DNA of 64,000 nucleotides from CAVOAK01 sp965217615 (GTDB taxonomy: Bacteria; Pseudomonadota; Alphaproteobacteria; UBA8366; CAVOAK01). The DNA lies in the NCBI GenBank assembly GCA_965217615.1, contig CBDCIT010000030.1, positions 186,001-250,000 of the forward strand, given 5' to 3'. The notes beneath the pieces were generated by a model. It was not told the DNA's origin, searched no databases, and was given only the letters and a program-made list of their open reading frames with translations. Position numbers and translations under genes: made by a program. How positions within the stretch are numbered: the first letter of the stretch is position 1; each line of letters opens with the position of its first letter. Of this stretch, positions 26,821 to 37,220 are shown piece by piece.

Positions 26821-28123
26821 CTAGTCGGTCTTGTTGTGAACCAGGACACGGTCTGCAAAGAAGTTGTGCAAGCCTGCAACCGATTTAAGGTTGTCGGTTT
26901 GAACCGCTCCCTCGACATAACGGATCGTCTCGATGAGGGCGAAGCGCGTTGTGAGGGAGTCTCGGCCCAACCTGCCTTGTGAACCCAAGCCAAATTCGTG
27001 CACGGTAATTTCTTGTAAGGCATGCACGTGCAGAACGAGAACTTCGTCGCCTTCTTCGAGCAACTGCACGTCGTCGAGGGAGGTTTCCCGCATGGTCGAG
27101 TCGGGGTTCTGAGAGGCCCAATATTCTCTGCCATCCCTCATGACGAAGACCGGGTGGTTGTCGGTCAATCACAGCAGGCCGTCGTTCAGCACGTAGAAGC
27201 CTTCGCGCACCGGCGCCATCGGTTCGCACACTCTGGCCGGCGTCGCTTGATTGGTGTCAAAGTCGAACGCGAGATCTAGGTCGTCGACCTCAATGTCTTC
27301 GATGTTTCTCATGCTACCGTCAGCCAACGTGACTTTCGTGCCAGCCGGGAAACACCCGCCCGACTCTCCGCCCGACTCTCCGCCCGATTCACCGCCCTCG
27401 CCGCCGAGGCCCTCCGTACCTGCGGCTGAACCAGTACTGTCTTCATCATCGACAACGTCGCCGGCCAACGCAGGATCGCTCGGCGGCGCTGCAACACCGA
27501 TCGTTGGTGTGGTGCTTGCCGTGCTGACCGTGATGCTTTGGCCGGCAGCGACCACAACCGGCGCCGGCGCATCGGCGCCGCGCGTGTCCTCCACCTCGAT
27601 CTCGCCTTCGTAAAGATCGATAAGGGTGCTGACATCGGTAACGGTTGCCAGGAAGTCGGTGCCGCGAACACCGATCGTCGCTGTCGGCGTGACGATGCGA
27701 TAGGCCCGCTTGCTCATCTTTCCGGTGACAAAACGGAATATGCCCTTCGACAGGGTGAGCGTCATCTTCGAGCGCTTGAACAGCGCGTAAACATATTCGT
27801 CGAGCGAGACCAGACTCTCCGAACCGATCCGCAGCGAGGTCGCATCGTCAAACCGAATGCGCATTGCGCCGCCCGCGACCGTCTCCATCACTTCGTTGCG
27901 ATAGACAGCGTCTCGCGTACTGACTGCCGCGCGCGCGTTCAGGCGGCGTACCGAACCCTGAACGGCGCAGGTCGCGAATATCGCCGATCTTCGTGAGCTT
28001 GCTGACGGCCTGCGCCAGCTCGATCGTATTTGCAACGGCGGTGGTCACCCACCCCCTGGAGGCCCAGCCGATGACCGCGCCAAGGGCTAGGGAGAAAAGA
28101 CGACGGCGTTTTATCTGGATCAT
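26821..28123 (-). pseudogene. exported FecR-Hint domain protein, frameshift plus in-frame TGA
   Basis: The N-terminus MIQIKRRRLFSLALGAVIGW is a likely signal peptide. A frameshift near 27965 leads into a FecR domain (VYRNEVMETVAGGAMRIRFDD and TPTATIGVRGTDF). A Gly-Glu-Ser linker encoded by 12-base repeats follows, then a Hint domain from CFPAGTKVTLADGSMRNIED. Within Hint, a TGA at 27169-27171 interrupts VLNDGLL / LTDNHPVFV in the same frame; the domain then runs to FFADRVLVHNKTD. Hint proteins self-process at Cys and at the C-terminal HN. A CGA-to-TGA change would explain the stop. Both lesions may be real decay or errors. Confidence 0.8.
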
Positions 28124-28254
28124 GATGGAATTACACTTCCCATGCTGCGGATTACCGACTTGCTATCTATCATATGACGACTCATGGTCCCTGGATATTC
28201 CTGTTCGTCATCCGAATTCCCTAATCTCCCATCCAAAAATCGCTGCAGCGAAGC

Positions 28255-29463
28255 CTACCGGCGCTTTTCTTCAACCAGGACGCCGCTCGCTGCAAGGCTT
28301 TCGATCTCGTCGCCGCCATATCCGCATTCCGCCAGAATCTCGCGCGCGTCGGCGGCGAACTTCGGAGGTGTTGCGCGAACCGAACCTGCGGTGCGCGAGA
28401 ACTTGATCGGCGTCGCCGCACCCGAATACCAGTCGAGCGAGGCGGCCATGCCGCGGTGGTCCGTGTGCGGCTCGGCCATCACTTGGGCCGTGTCAAGGAC
28501 TGGGCCGACCGCCAACCCCGCCGCGCGAAGCCGCGCACAGATTTCAACCCCGTCCTCGTCGACGAGAAGCCGCTCAAGTTCTGTGCGTAGGGCGTCGCAA
28601 TTGACAACCCGCTCGGCATTGTTGGCAAACCGCTCGTCGTCCGCTAATTCCGGCTCGCCCAACTCCTCGCACAAGCGCCGGAAGGCACGCTCATTGCCCA
28701 TGCCGAGGAAGATCTCGACCGTCTTTGTACGAAACTTGTCGTAGGGGCTGATGTTTGGATGCGCATTGCCGGTTAGGCCCGGCACCTTTCCTGAGAGTTG
28801 GTAGTTGGCGACATGCGGGTGCATCAGCGCGATCGCGCAATCGTAGAGCGTCATATCGATAAACTGACCGAGCCCAGAGCGGCCACGCTCGATCAAGGCC
28901 ATCAGAATCGCAATTGCAGCGTAGAGACCGGTACCCAGATCGACGAGCGGGACGCCGATCCGCGTCGGTCCGCATTCCGGATCGCCGTTGACGCTGAACA
29001 TCCCTCCCATGGCTTGTGCAATTGCGTCGTAGCCGGCAAATCCGCCGAGCGGGCCATCTGCGCCGAAGCCGCTGATACGGCAATGGACGAGCTGGGGAAA
29101 TCTACTCTTCAGCGTATCGTCGTATCCCAGCCCCCAGCGTTCCATGCTGCCCGGTTTGAAGTTCTCGATCAGCACGTCCGCGCCGTCGAGCAGCCGCAAC
29201 AAGACGTCGCGGCCTTCAGCTTGGCCCAGGTCGAGCGCGATCGAGCGCTTATTTCGGTTGAGGCCGATATAGTAAGACGCGTCGCCCTCGTGATATGGCG
29301 GCCCCCAATCACGCACTTCATCGCCTTGCGGCGGTTCCACCTTAATGATGTCAGCACCATGGTCGCCCAGGATCTGCGTACAAAACGGGCCACCGAGCAC
29401 ACGGGTGAGATCGATGACCTTGACGCCCACAAGGGTGCCGGTCGATTCAGAAGCTTCGGTCAT
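28255..29463 (-). CDS. CaiB/BaiF-type family III CoA transferase
   Basis: This 402-residue enzyme moves CoA between acyl-CoA thioesters and carboxylates. Family markers are LVGVKVIDLTRVLGGPFCTQ at the start, IIKVEPPQGDEVRDWGPP, YIGLNRNKRSIALDLGQAEG and VLIENFKPGSMERWG. The catalytic Asp is likely in YDAIAQAMGG or near PLVDLGTG. It is divergent from a truncated acyl-CoA dehydrogenase gene 134 bases away, the usual partner in organic acid breakdown. Confidence 0.93.
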   Translation of the reverse strand: MTEASESTGTLVGVKVIDLTRVLGGPFCTQILGDHGADIIKVEPPQGDEVRDWGPPYHEGDASYYIGLNRNKRSIALDLGQAEGRDVLLRLLDGADVLIENFKPGSMERWGLGYDDTLKSRFPQLVHCRISGFGADGPLGGFAGYDAIAQAMGGMFSVNGDPECGPTRIGVPLVDLGTGLYAAIAILMALIERGRSGLGQFIDMTLYDCAIALMHPHVANYQLSGKVPGLTGNAHPNISPYDKFRTKTVEIFLGMGNERAFRRLCEELGEPELADDERFANNAERVVNCDALRTELERLLVDEDGVEICARLRAAGLAVGPVLDTAQVMAEPHTDHRGMAASLDWYSGAATPIKFSRTAGSVRATPPKFAADAREILAECGYGGDEIESLAASGVLVEEKRR

Positions 29464-29474
29464 GGCACCCTCCG

Positions 29475-29513
29475 CCAGCGAAATGAATGAGCCGCCAGCG
29501 ACAGAAAGCGGCG
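29475..29513 (+). repeat. 39-base match to the DUF2336 gene start
   Basis: This stretch matches 32611-32649, the first codons of the DUF2336 gene (both encode NEPPATESG), with three differences. Here it lies upstream of the acyl-CoA dehydrogenase. It may be a recombination relic from another DUF2336 gene. Confidence 0.65.
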
Positions 29514-29596
29514 TAGCGCAAGTGCGCTTTCTTTCGTCCGGTTTGGCAGATCTATTCGTTTAGCAGGAATATGTTTTGATCGTAAGGGATGGCGAG

Positions 29597-29983
29597 ATGG
29601 ACTTCGACCTGCCCGAGGAGCTGGAGAGGGTTCGCGACACGGTTGCGCGTTTCGTCGCGTCAGAAATTGCTCCGGAGATTGGACGCTACGAGGCCGACGG
29701 TGAATTCCCCCGTGCAATCATCGAGAAAATGGGTGACGCCGGCTTGTTCGGTGCCGCCTTCCCCAAAAAGCTGGGCGGCAGGGCGACCGGGTTTCTTGCC
29801 GTAGCGATCATTGCCGAAAAACTTTCAGAACTGGAGCCCGAATTCGGGTACACGATGAACATGCAGGCAATGACCTGTCCGCTGACAATCTTGAATTGGC
29901 GTAGCGACGAGAAGGTGGACCGTTTCGTACCTGACCTCATTGCCGGCCGTGCGATCGGCATGCGCCACGAACTACACCGCTGA
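29597..29983 (+). pseudogene. acyl-CoA dehydrogenase, N-terminal fragment
   Basis: The frame encodes the N-terminal helical domain only: MDFDLPEELERVRDTVARFV, PRAIIEKMGDAGLFGAAFPKKLGG and FVPDLIAGRAIGM. It breaks off where FAD-contacting residues should follow and ends in unrelated RHELHR. The catalytic Glu domain is absent. A deletion is likely, since the IS1202-like copy 2 inserted about 80 bases further on has an intact duplicated site and did not itself cause the truncation. Confidence 0.85.
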
Positions 29984-30064
29984 AGCCTGGTGACTGCGGC
30001 TAATTTCGACTAACCCTGTATTTCGCGGCCCATAACATTTCACGTCAAGTTTAGCGTGCCCCCC

Positions 30065-31413
30065 TGTCGCTAACACACGATATGACCGGTCTATGTAACA
30101 GATGATCTGTCCGGTTTTAGATTTCCTCCAAATCTGGAGGAATCGGATGCGCCGGACGGAGCAGTTGCAGGGACTGAGATTGATGAAGTTCGAGGATGTC
30201 TACGGACGTTGTTATCGGGGTGATTTGAGCCAGGCCGAGGCCTCGAAGATCCTGGGCATGTCGGAGCGGACGTTCCGGCGCTGGCGGGAGCGCTATGAGG
30301 CCGAGGGTGCCGAGGGTTTGTACGACCGGCGCCTTGGGCGGGTCTCGGCGCGCCGCGCGCCGGTGGACGAGGTGATGCGGGTGCTGGAGCTGTTCGAGAC
30401 GCGCTACCCGGACTTCACGGCCAAGCACTTCCACGAGAAGCTGGTCTGCGAGCATGGCTTCGGGCTGAGCTACAACTGGCTTCGCCTGAGCTTGCAGGCG
30501 CACGGCAAGATCAAGCCGGCGCCCAGGCGCGGGGCGCACCGCCGGAAGCGGCCGCGCCGACCGGTGGTGGGGATGATGCTGCACCAGGACGGCTCGAGCC
30601 ACGAGTGGGTTGCGGGCCAGTGGTGGGATCTGATCGTGACCATGGACGATGCGACATCGGAGGTCTATTCGGGCTTCTTCGTTGCCGAGGAGGGCACGAT
30701 GAGCACGTTCCGCGGGCTCGGCGAGGTGATCGCCGAAAACGAGCTGTTCTGCTCGCTCTACGCCGATCGGGCCTCGCACTACTGGCACACGCCCGAGGCA
30801 GGCGGCGGTGTGGACAAGGACAACCCGACCCAGGTCGGCCGGGCCTTGGCGCAGCTCGGCATCGAGTTGATCGCGGCCTATTCGCCGCAGGCCCGGGGCC
30901 GCTCGGAGCGCATGTTCGGGACCTTGCAGAAGCGCCTGCCCCAGGAGCTGCGCCTCGCCGGGATCGCCACCATGGCCGAGGCCAATCGCTTTCTCGAGGA
31001 GCTCTTCTGGCCGGCGCACAACGCCCGCTTCGCCCGCCCGGCCGCGGACACCGGCTCGGCCTTCGTGGCTTTTGCCGGCACGCTCGAGGACATCCTCTGC
31101 GCCCAGGAGGACCGCGTCGTCGCGGGCGACAACACCGTGCGCTACAAGAACCGCACGCTGCAGATCCCGGCCGATCGCCACCGCCACCACTACGTCAAGG
31201 CGCAGGTCCCGGGTGCACGAATATCCCGACGGCCACCTGGCCGTCTTCCACGGACCCAGGTGTCTGGCGCGCTACCGCGCCGACGGCGAAACCATCGACG
31301 ACGACAGGCTCCAGGCCGCGTGACCCGCTTCGACGCGACCGAGCCAAACCACCACAACAGAAGCGGTCAATTCATATGGTACATAAAGCGGTCAACTCAG
31401 TTTGTTATCGACA
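30065..31413 (+). mobile_element. IS1202-like element, copy 2
   Basis: This 1349-bp element has the same ends as copy 1 and is flanked by a perfect 16-bp direct repeat, GTTTAGCGTGCCCCCC, at 30049-30064 and 31414-31429. It has one extra base relative to the inferred 1348-bp ancestor. It lies at the very end of the cyclase gene on the opposite strand. Confidence 0.88.
30147..31323 (+). pseudogene. IS1202-like transposase, frameshifted at a different site
   Basis: It is nearly identical to copy 1, with a few substitutions (for example Glu to Lys in ASKILGMSE and Gly to Glu in IAENELF). The region duplicated in copy 1 is normal here (VRYKNRTLQIPAD), but an extra C near 31208 in CAGGTCCCGGG shifts the last 40 residues out of frame. 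DDE and helix-turn-helix regions are intact. Confidence 0.88.
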
Positions 31414-32455
31414 GTTTAGCGTGCCCCCCTTGTTGTGGACATCGCCGCCTACCGATCCGTGCAAGTTGATGATGGCATCCTGTTCGATCACGAGATCTCG
31501 TCCGATGACACCCTTAAAGTTCACCGTGATTCCCGGTTTCACCGTCACACTTCCCCCGACCGTCGCCGTTGCATTGGTGTTCCTCGCGTAAACGTAGTCG
31601 CCGGTGATAACTCCCTGATGGTTTGACCAGTCGGACTGGTGCCTCATCACCGTGCCGGTCGACGAGTTGGACGAGTCATGACCAAACAGTAACTTGACAC
31701 CCTTCAGTAGGAGCACGAAGCCAGCGATGAGCGCCACCCAATGCACCCACCAGCCCCCTCCTCTCCACCAATCGATAACAAATAAAAATGGGACGATGAC
31801 GCAGCACGTCGCGACGCTTTGATAGAAATTGCGCAGCGACGGAACAGCTGCAGTCTCGCTCGAAGAGGTGCGGCTCGGTACGGAGGGAGCCGATTCAATC
31901 TTTGACCGGTCTTCCTTGGCACCGTCCGCCTCACCCAGGGCGACACGGTAGACGCGCACCTCTTTCGAGATGTTCTTAACCAAGCGCTCACCCAGATAGT
32001 CGTAGCCAAGCGTCAGCTTGTCATGCACCTGATCGTAAACCGTGCCCGATATGCAGATGCCACCGGGCTCCGCCAACTCCTCTAACCGGGCCGCGACGTT
32101 GACGCCTTCACCGTAGATGTCGTCCCCTTCGACCATCACGTCGCCGATGTTCAGACCGATCCGAAACTCCATCCGCCGGTCACCGTCGAGCGACAAGTTA
32201 CGTGCCGCGAGCTCGCGCTGAATTTCGACCGCGCATTGCAGCGCTTCTACGACACTGGAAAATTCCCCCAGTACGCTGTCGCCCGACGTGCTGACAAGAC
32301 GCCCCTGGTGCCGTTCCATCAAGCCCGTCATTGCCTCTCGGTATCCTTTCAGAGTCGCAAGCGTGGCCTCCTCGTCGACCTCCATGAGGTGGCTGTATCC
32401 CTTGCACGTCGGCGCAGAGGATCGTTGTCAGCTTGCGTTGAACCGTATCGGCCAC
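31405..32455 (-). pseudogene. class III adenylate/guanylate cyclase, N-terminal frameshift
   Basis: GTG 32455 starts VADTVQRKLTTILCADVQG, the usual start of the cyclase catalytic domain. One extra A near 32405 shifts the frame, and the domain continues from MEVDEEATLATLKGYREAM with VSTSGDSVLGEFSSVVEAL and INIGDVMVEGDDIYGEGVNVAARL-like signatures. Two membrane helices follow (VATCCVIVPFLFVIDWW and HWVALIAGFVLLLKGVKLLFG), then an external beta-rich repeat tail (polymer-forming type). The IS1202-like insertion replaces only the last two residues and stop. Confidence 0.85.
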
Positions 32456-32606
32456 AATATGCCACCGCTGCTAATTGCTTTGGCTGGCGAAATCCCGTGT
32501 ATCACTATCCGACGCTATTTAGAAGCGAGCGATTGACTCCATCTGGCCCATTGGAATGAGATTACAGTTTCGGGTATCGTGATCAAATAACAACGGTGCG
32601 GCCGAT

Positions 32607-33311
32607 ATGCCCAGCGAAATAAATGAGCCGCCGGCAACAGAAAGCGGCGCTGAGGGGAGGAAGGAACAGGCTTCGGCCGAGCTCCAGAAGATGCTCAGCG
32701 ACCTGAAGGGCGGCGAAGGCGACGCAGACCGACAGATATTGATCAACAATCTTCTCGCCGCCTCTTTCGAACGTCAAATTGAATTGTCACAGACCGAGGC
32801 CGAGCATGTTTACACCATCATCGAAGCTCTGATCTCCGACGTTGACAAGAGCATACGTACGAAAATCGCCGAACACCTGTCTGTACGGAATGACGCCCCG
32901 AATGATCTTCTTATGCGTTTGGCCGGGGATGAGATCGAAGTCGCCTATCCGGTGCTATCGCATAGCGATCTTCTGAACGACAAAGATTTATTGCAGCTCG
33001 TAGTCGAAAGAGCTCGCGAACATCAGATCGCGATTTCGAAGCGCATGACAGTCGGCGAGTCGGTCAGCGAAGCCCTCGTCGCTACGAAGGATCTTGGCGT
33101 CGTTACGTCGTTGCTTGAAATCGAGCGTGCGGAGTTTAACACGTCGACGATGGATCAACTGGTTGGTATGTGCCGCGATGTTGCAGAAATCAGGGCGCCC
33201 GTTGTAGCCCGACATGACCTGCCGCCTGCACATGCCGCAAAACTCCACGTTTGGGTTAGCGACTCGCTGCGGGATCAACTGGTGGACCGCATTGAATTTG
33301 AGCCGGAAGTC
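32607..33311 (+). pseudogene. DUF2336 protein, 5' half (split by IS21 copy 2)
   Basis: The first 235 codons of a DUF2336 protein start MPSEINEPPATESGAEG. Alpha-helical DUF2336 repeats follow (TIIEALISDVDKSIRTKIAEHL, LLMRLAGDEIEVAYPVLSHS, DLLQLVVERAREHQIAISKR). The frame ends RIEFEPEV, where IS21 copy 2 enters. Removing 33312-40088 joins it in frame to the 3' half (LEAAISEAFLDTMATAARVD). DUF2336 proteins are common in alphaproteobacteria; some, such as LOV-linked ones, are signalling proteins. Confidence 0.88.
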
Positions 33312-33427
33312 TGTTGATCGGCGTGGAATATTGACCCCCTTGGTGGGGTAATCGGCGTCCAAAATTGACCCCCCTGGTTTTGTGCTCTTGAACACACCTT
33401 GTTGTTTGGACAGACGAGGTGGGGGAG

Positions 33428-34476
33428 ATGCTGGTTGTGGAGACGATTGCGCGGATCCGTCGGGATCATCTGGTGAAGGGCGTTCCGATCAAGAAGATCG
33501 CCCGGGATTTGAGGGTTTCGAAGAACACGGTGCGCAAGGTGGTACGGGGCGATGAGACCTCGTACAGCTACGCGCGCAAGATCCAGCCGATGCCGAAGCT
33601 TGGGCCGTGGGTGGAGGAGTTGGAGCGCCGGCTTGAGGCCAACGAGAAGAAGCCGCGCCGGGACCGCTTTTCTCTGCTGCGGATTCATGAAGACCTTGCG
33701 GCTCTGGGCTATGGCGGCGGCTACGACGCGGTGCGCCGCTACGCCAGGACCTGGCGTCGGCGGTGGCGGCTGTTGTTGCCGTCGCAGGGTTTTGTGCCGC
33801 TGAGCTTCGATCCCGGCGAGGCCTACCAGTTCGACTGGAGCCACGAGTACGCGCGCCTGTCGGGTGTGACGACCAAGGTGAAGGCGGCGCACATGCGGCT
33901 CTGCTACAGCCGCATGCAGCTGGTTCAGATCTTCCCGCGCGAGAGCCAGGAGATGGTGTTCGAGGCGCATGAGCGCGCCTTCCGCTTCTTCGGCGGGGTC
34001 TGCCGGCGGGGCATCTACGACAACATGAAGACGGCGGTGAGCATGGTCTTCGTGGGCAAGGAGCGCGCCTACAACCGGCGCTTTCTGGAGCTGTGCTCCC
34101 ACCATCTGGTGGAGCCGGTGGCGTGCACTCCGGGTGCGGGCTGGGAGAAGGGCCAGGTCGAGAGGCAGGTGGGTGACGTCCGCGGCCGCCTGTTCGTGCC
34201 CATCCCGCGGGGCGGCTCCTACGCCGAGATCAACGCGTGGCTGATGGATCGGTGTATCGAGGACGCCAAGAAGCGGCCGCATCCGACGATCGAGGGCAAG
34301 ACGGTGTGGCAGGTGTTCGAGGAGGAGCGGCCCTTCCTGATGGCCTATCGCGGCCCCTTCGACGGCTTCCACGCCACCGAGGTATCGGTCTCCAAGACCT
34401 GTCTGGTGCGCTTCGACAACAACCACTACAGCGTGGCGGCCCGCGCCGTCGGGCGGACGGTCGACGTGCGGGCCTA
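33428..34476 (+). pseudogene. istA: istA fragment 1 of 3 (IS21 copy 2)
   Basis: This is the first 350 codons of istA, close to identical to copy 1, up to RAVGRTVDVRA, where IS256 type A entered. The integrase core is present but the C-terminal domain is displaced. Confidence 0.92.
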
Positions 34477-34543
34477 GGTTGTGTCACGAAAGTGGTGGAA
34501 ATTGGTTTTGGCGCCTCTCCGAGCGGGCTGAGTTTTGCGGCGG

Positions 34544-35185
34544 TCAGGCCGCTCGGTCAAGGGTTTCGTCGGCGATTAGCTGATCGAGGGTTTCCCATCC
34601 ATCGACTTTGCGCATCTGGATTTGGCCGGAAGCGAGGAGCGCCCAGAGGAGCATCGGCACTGTTTCGGGACACGGCAGCACGGTCTGTGTTTTGATCCGG
34701 CGCTTGAACTCCTCGTTGAGACGCTCAATGGCGTTGGTCGTTCGGGCTGATTTCCATTGGCTCTTGGACAGGCGCGTGAAGGTAAAGAGCTTGTCGCCCG
34801 CTTCTGCGAGGCTGTCCGCGACGGCCCTGCATTTCAGCCGCCACTTGCGGACAAACGTCTTGCGGCGGGTTTCCACCTCGGAGGCAGTGTCGGCATAGAT
34901 CATATCGCGGTAATCTTCGCTCAGCTCGTCATGCATGTGTTTGGGAGCATGACCCAGAAGGTTGCGGTGCTTGTGCACGGTGCAGCGTTGAACGGGAAGG
35001 TCATCGCCCCAAAGCGCCGACAGAGCCGCCTCCAGTCCCGGCGCGCCATCGACGATGACAAACCCGGGCCGTTTCAGTCCACGCGCATCAAGGTCGTCGA
35101 GGAACTGGCGCCACGCCGTCTGGCTTTCTCCGCCCATATTCCCGATCGAAAGCAAGACCTTCTGGCCATCCCGGCGCACCCCTAT
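34544..35185 (-). pseudogene. IS256 type A transposase, C-terminal part
   Basis: It encodes the last 214 residues from GVRRDGQKVLLSIGNMGGES to LDQLIADETLDRAA. It includes the DDE aspartate region GFVIVDGAPGLEAALSALWG and the C-terminal glutamate region RTTNAIERLNEEFKRRIKTQ, both typical of IS256 (mutator) transposases. It is separated from its N-terminus by the IS1182-like insert. Confidence 0.9.
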
Positions 35186-36629
35186 CAGCCCGTTGATTAA
35201 GTCGGCGCCATCTGATTCTCTGGTTCCCTGATTTGCAGGGGGGTTTGCCGATGGCGATGGGACGGCAGAAGGCTGGTCAGGGGGACCTGATGGTGAGCTG
35301 GTCGGAGATGCCGCGCTCTCCGGGTCATGTGTTTTATGACCGCCTGCAGTCGGTGCTGATCGAGGGCGGCTTCGACGCCTTTGCCGAGGCGAGCTGCCGG
35401 CCTTATTACGCGGCCCGGATGGGCGCGCCCTCGGTGCCGCCCGGGCGCTATTTCCGGATGCACCTGGTGGGCTACTTCGAGGGCATCGACAGCGAGCGCG
35501 GTCTGGAGTGGCGCTGCTCGGACTCGCTTTCGCTGCGGGCGTTCCTGCGACTGGGGAGCCGTGATCGGGTACCGGACCATTCCTGGCTGTCACGAAGCCG
35601 CACGCGCCTGCCCCATGAAGTCCACGCGGCGGTCTTCGACTGGGTTCTGGTGCTGATCGCCGAGGCGGGGCTGATCAAGGGCGAGCGCATCGGCGTCGAT
35701 GCCTCGACCATGGAGGCCAACGCGGCGCTGCGGAACATCGTGCGGCGCGCCAACGGCGAAGGCTACCGGGAGATGCTGGAGCGCCTGGCCCGGGAAAGCG
35801 GCGTCGAGACACCCACGGCCGAGGATCTGGCGCGTCTGGAGCGGAAGCGCAAGGGCAAGAAGCTTTCCAACACGGATTGGGTTTCGAAGAGCGACCCCGA
35901 GGCCAAGATCGCCAAGATGAAGGACGGCACGACGCATCTGGCCTACAAGCCCGAGCACGCGGTGGATCTGGACACCGGCGCGGTGGTGGCGGCCGAGCTG
36001 CACCCGGCCGATGAGGGCGACACCACGACGCTTTCCAAGACCCTGGCGAAGGCCGAGGCAAACCTCGGGGCGGTGGATGCGGCACCGACGTCGGAGGACC
36101 CGGCCGAATGCGTCGCCGACAAAGGTTATCACTCACGGGCGGTCTTGAGGGCTCTGGACGACAGTCCCTGGAAGACCCGGATCGCGGCGCCCAAGCAGAC
36201 CGGCTTTTCGCGCTGGCACGGTGATGAGGCGGCGCGGCGCGCGGTCACCAACAACCGTGCGCGGCTCAAGTCCGGGGTCGCCCGCGAGGCCTTCAAGCTG
36301 CGCGCCGAGATCGTCGAGCGCTGCTTTGCCCACAACCTCGATCGTGGCGGCATGCGACGAACCTGGCTGCGCGGGCGAGAGAATGTGCACAAGCGATACC
36401 TGCTCCACGTCGCCGGCCACAATCTATCGTTACTGATGCGCCAGCTCATCGGCGCCGGCACCCCGCGGGAGGCCGTGGCGGGCGGATATGGCGGTATTTT
36501 CGTTCTGCTCACGCCCACCGGGGCCATGCTGGTGGCACGGGGGGGTTCGCAAAGCGGCCAGTCGGCTTTCGCCGCCGCATTCTTCATCTGGGGGTGAGAG
36601 CCGGAAAAAGCCACTTAATCAACGGGCTG
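35186..36629 (+). mobile_element. IS1182-like element nested in IS256 type A
   Basis: CAGCCCGTTGATTAAGT at 35186-35202 is an exact inverted copy of 36613-36629. The flanks share CTAT. The uninterrupted IS256 type A copy at 58213 reads GCGGCTATAGGGGTGCGCC at the same place, confirming the insertion point and a 4-bp duplication. Confidence 0.92.
35251..36597 (+). CDS. IS1182-type DDE transposase
   Basis: This intact transposase of about 448 residues begins MAMGRQKAGQGDLMVSWSEM after a GGGGGG site. The N-terminal InsH-like domain has RYFRMHLVGYFEGIDSERG and LRAFLRLGSRDRVPDHS. Catalytic candidates are Asp in IGVDASTMEANAALR, Asp in CVADKGYHSRAVL and Glu in AEIVERCFAHNLDRGG. It is the innermost and therefore youngest element of the nest. 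Confidence 0.92.
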   Translation: MAMGRQKAGQGDLMVSWSEMPRSPGHVFYDRLQSVLIEGGFDAFAEASCRPYYAARMGAPSVPPGRYFRMHLVGYFEGIDSERGLEWRCSDSLSLRAFLRLGSRDRVPDHSWLSRSRTRLPHEVHAAVFDWVLVLIAEAGLIKGERIGVDASTMEANAALRNIVRRANGEGYREMLERLARESGVETPTAEDLARLERKRKGKKLSNTDWVSKSDPEAKIAKMKDGTTHLAYKPEHAVDLDTGAVVAAELHPADEGDTTTLSKTLAKAEANLGAVDAAPTSEDPAECVADKGYHSRAVLRALDDSPWKTRIAAPKQTGFSRWHGDEAARRAVTNNRARLKSGVAREAFKLRAEIVERCFAHNLDRGGMRRTWLRGRENVHKRYLLHVAGHNLSLLMRQLIGAGTPREAVAGGYGGIFVLLTPTGAMLVARGGSQSGQSAFAAAFFIWG

Positions 36630-37220
36630 CTATAGCCGCGAGAACCGAGATGTTGGTGGCCTTGCGATCCAGTCGGGTCTTGATCACAGTACCGTCAAGG
36701 ATCAGCCGAACGAGATATCCTCATCCGCGAGGCCACGGCTGCACCAGGCGTCCCAATCGACCTTCACCTTGCGCCACGCCCGGCTCACAACGTCCTTGCT
36801 CACAGCACCCCGGAAGAGCCCGAACAGCGCGCGTTTCACCCGCCGCGTGTTGGTTCCGGACAGATACACCGAAGCGATCAGCGCCTCGGCCTTTCTGGTC
36901 AGCCGCTGGTAGCGCGGCAGCGCCCGCGAACGCCATTCCGACGCCCGACCGTCTTCCTCAACGATCCGTGCACGCGGCACGCTCACCCTCTCGGTCCCGA
37001 ATGTCCCCGTCAGTTGCCGCTCCCGGTGCCCGTTCCGATACCCTTGCCGAAGCGCGTCCTCTCGACCGCATCGGCAGCGCCCGAGAAACTGCGCAAGTTC
37101 CTCCTCAAAAACGGCCTCGATCGTGGATCTGATGTTCTCCCGCAGCCGGTCCTCGAGCGGATCATAGCCGGCGTCATTGGCCAGTAGCGAAAGCGCGCAA
37201 GTCTCGGTAGTGTTCTTCAT
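36630..37220 (-). pseudogene. IS256 type A transposase, N-terminal part, frameshifted
   Basis: It encodes MKNTTETCALSLLANDAGYD to KVDWDAWCSRGLADEDI, then a 2-base TC insertion (absent from the copy at 58313) shifts the frame to a stop near 36702. The first DDE aspartate would lie just beyond, in RLILDGTVIKTRLDRKATNI. The gene was thus broken in two ways. Confidence 0.9.

Noticed and set aside
27169..27171. Selenocysteine at the in-frame TGA of the Hint domain
   Set aside because: The position is not a redox Cys in the family, and I see no hairpin resembling a SECIS element directly after it. A CGA nonsense change is simpler.
27355..27400. Short tandem repeat near the FecR-Hint linker as a CRISPR-like or regulatory repeat
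   Set aside because: The 12-base units encode the Gly-Glu-Ser-Gly linker of the protein in frame, so it is a coding repeat.
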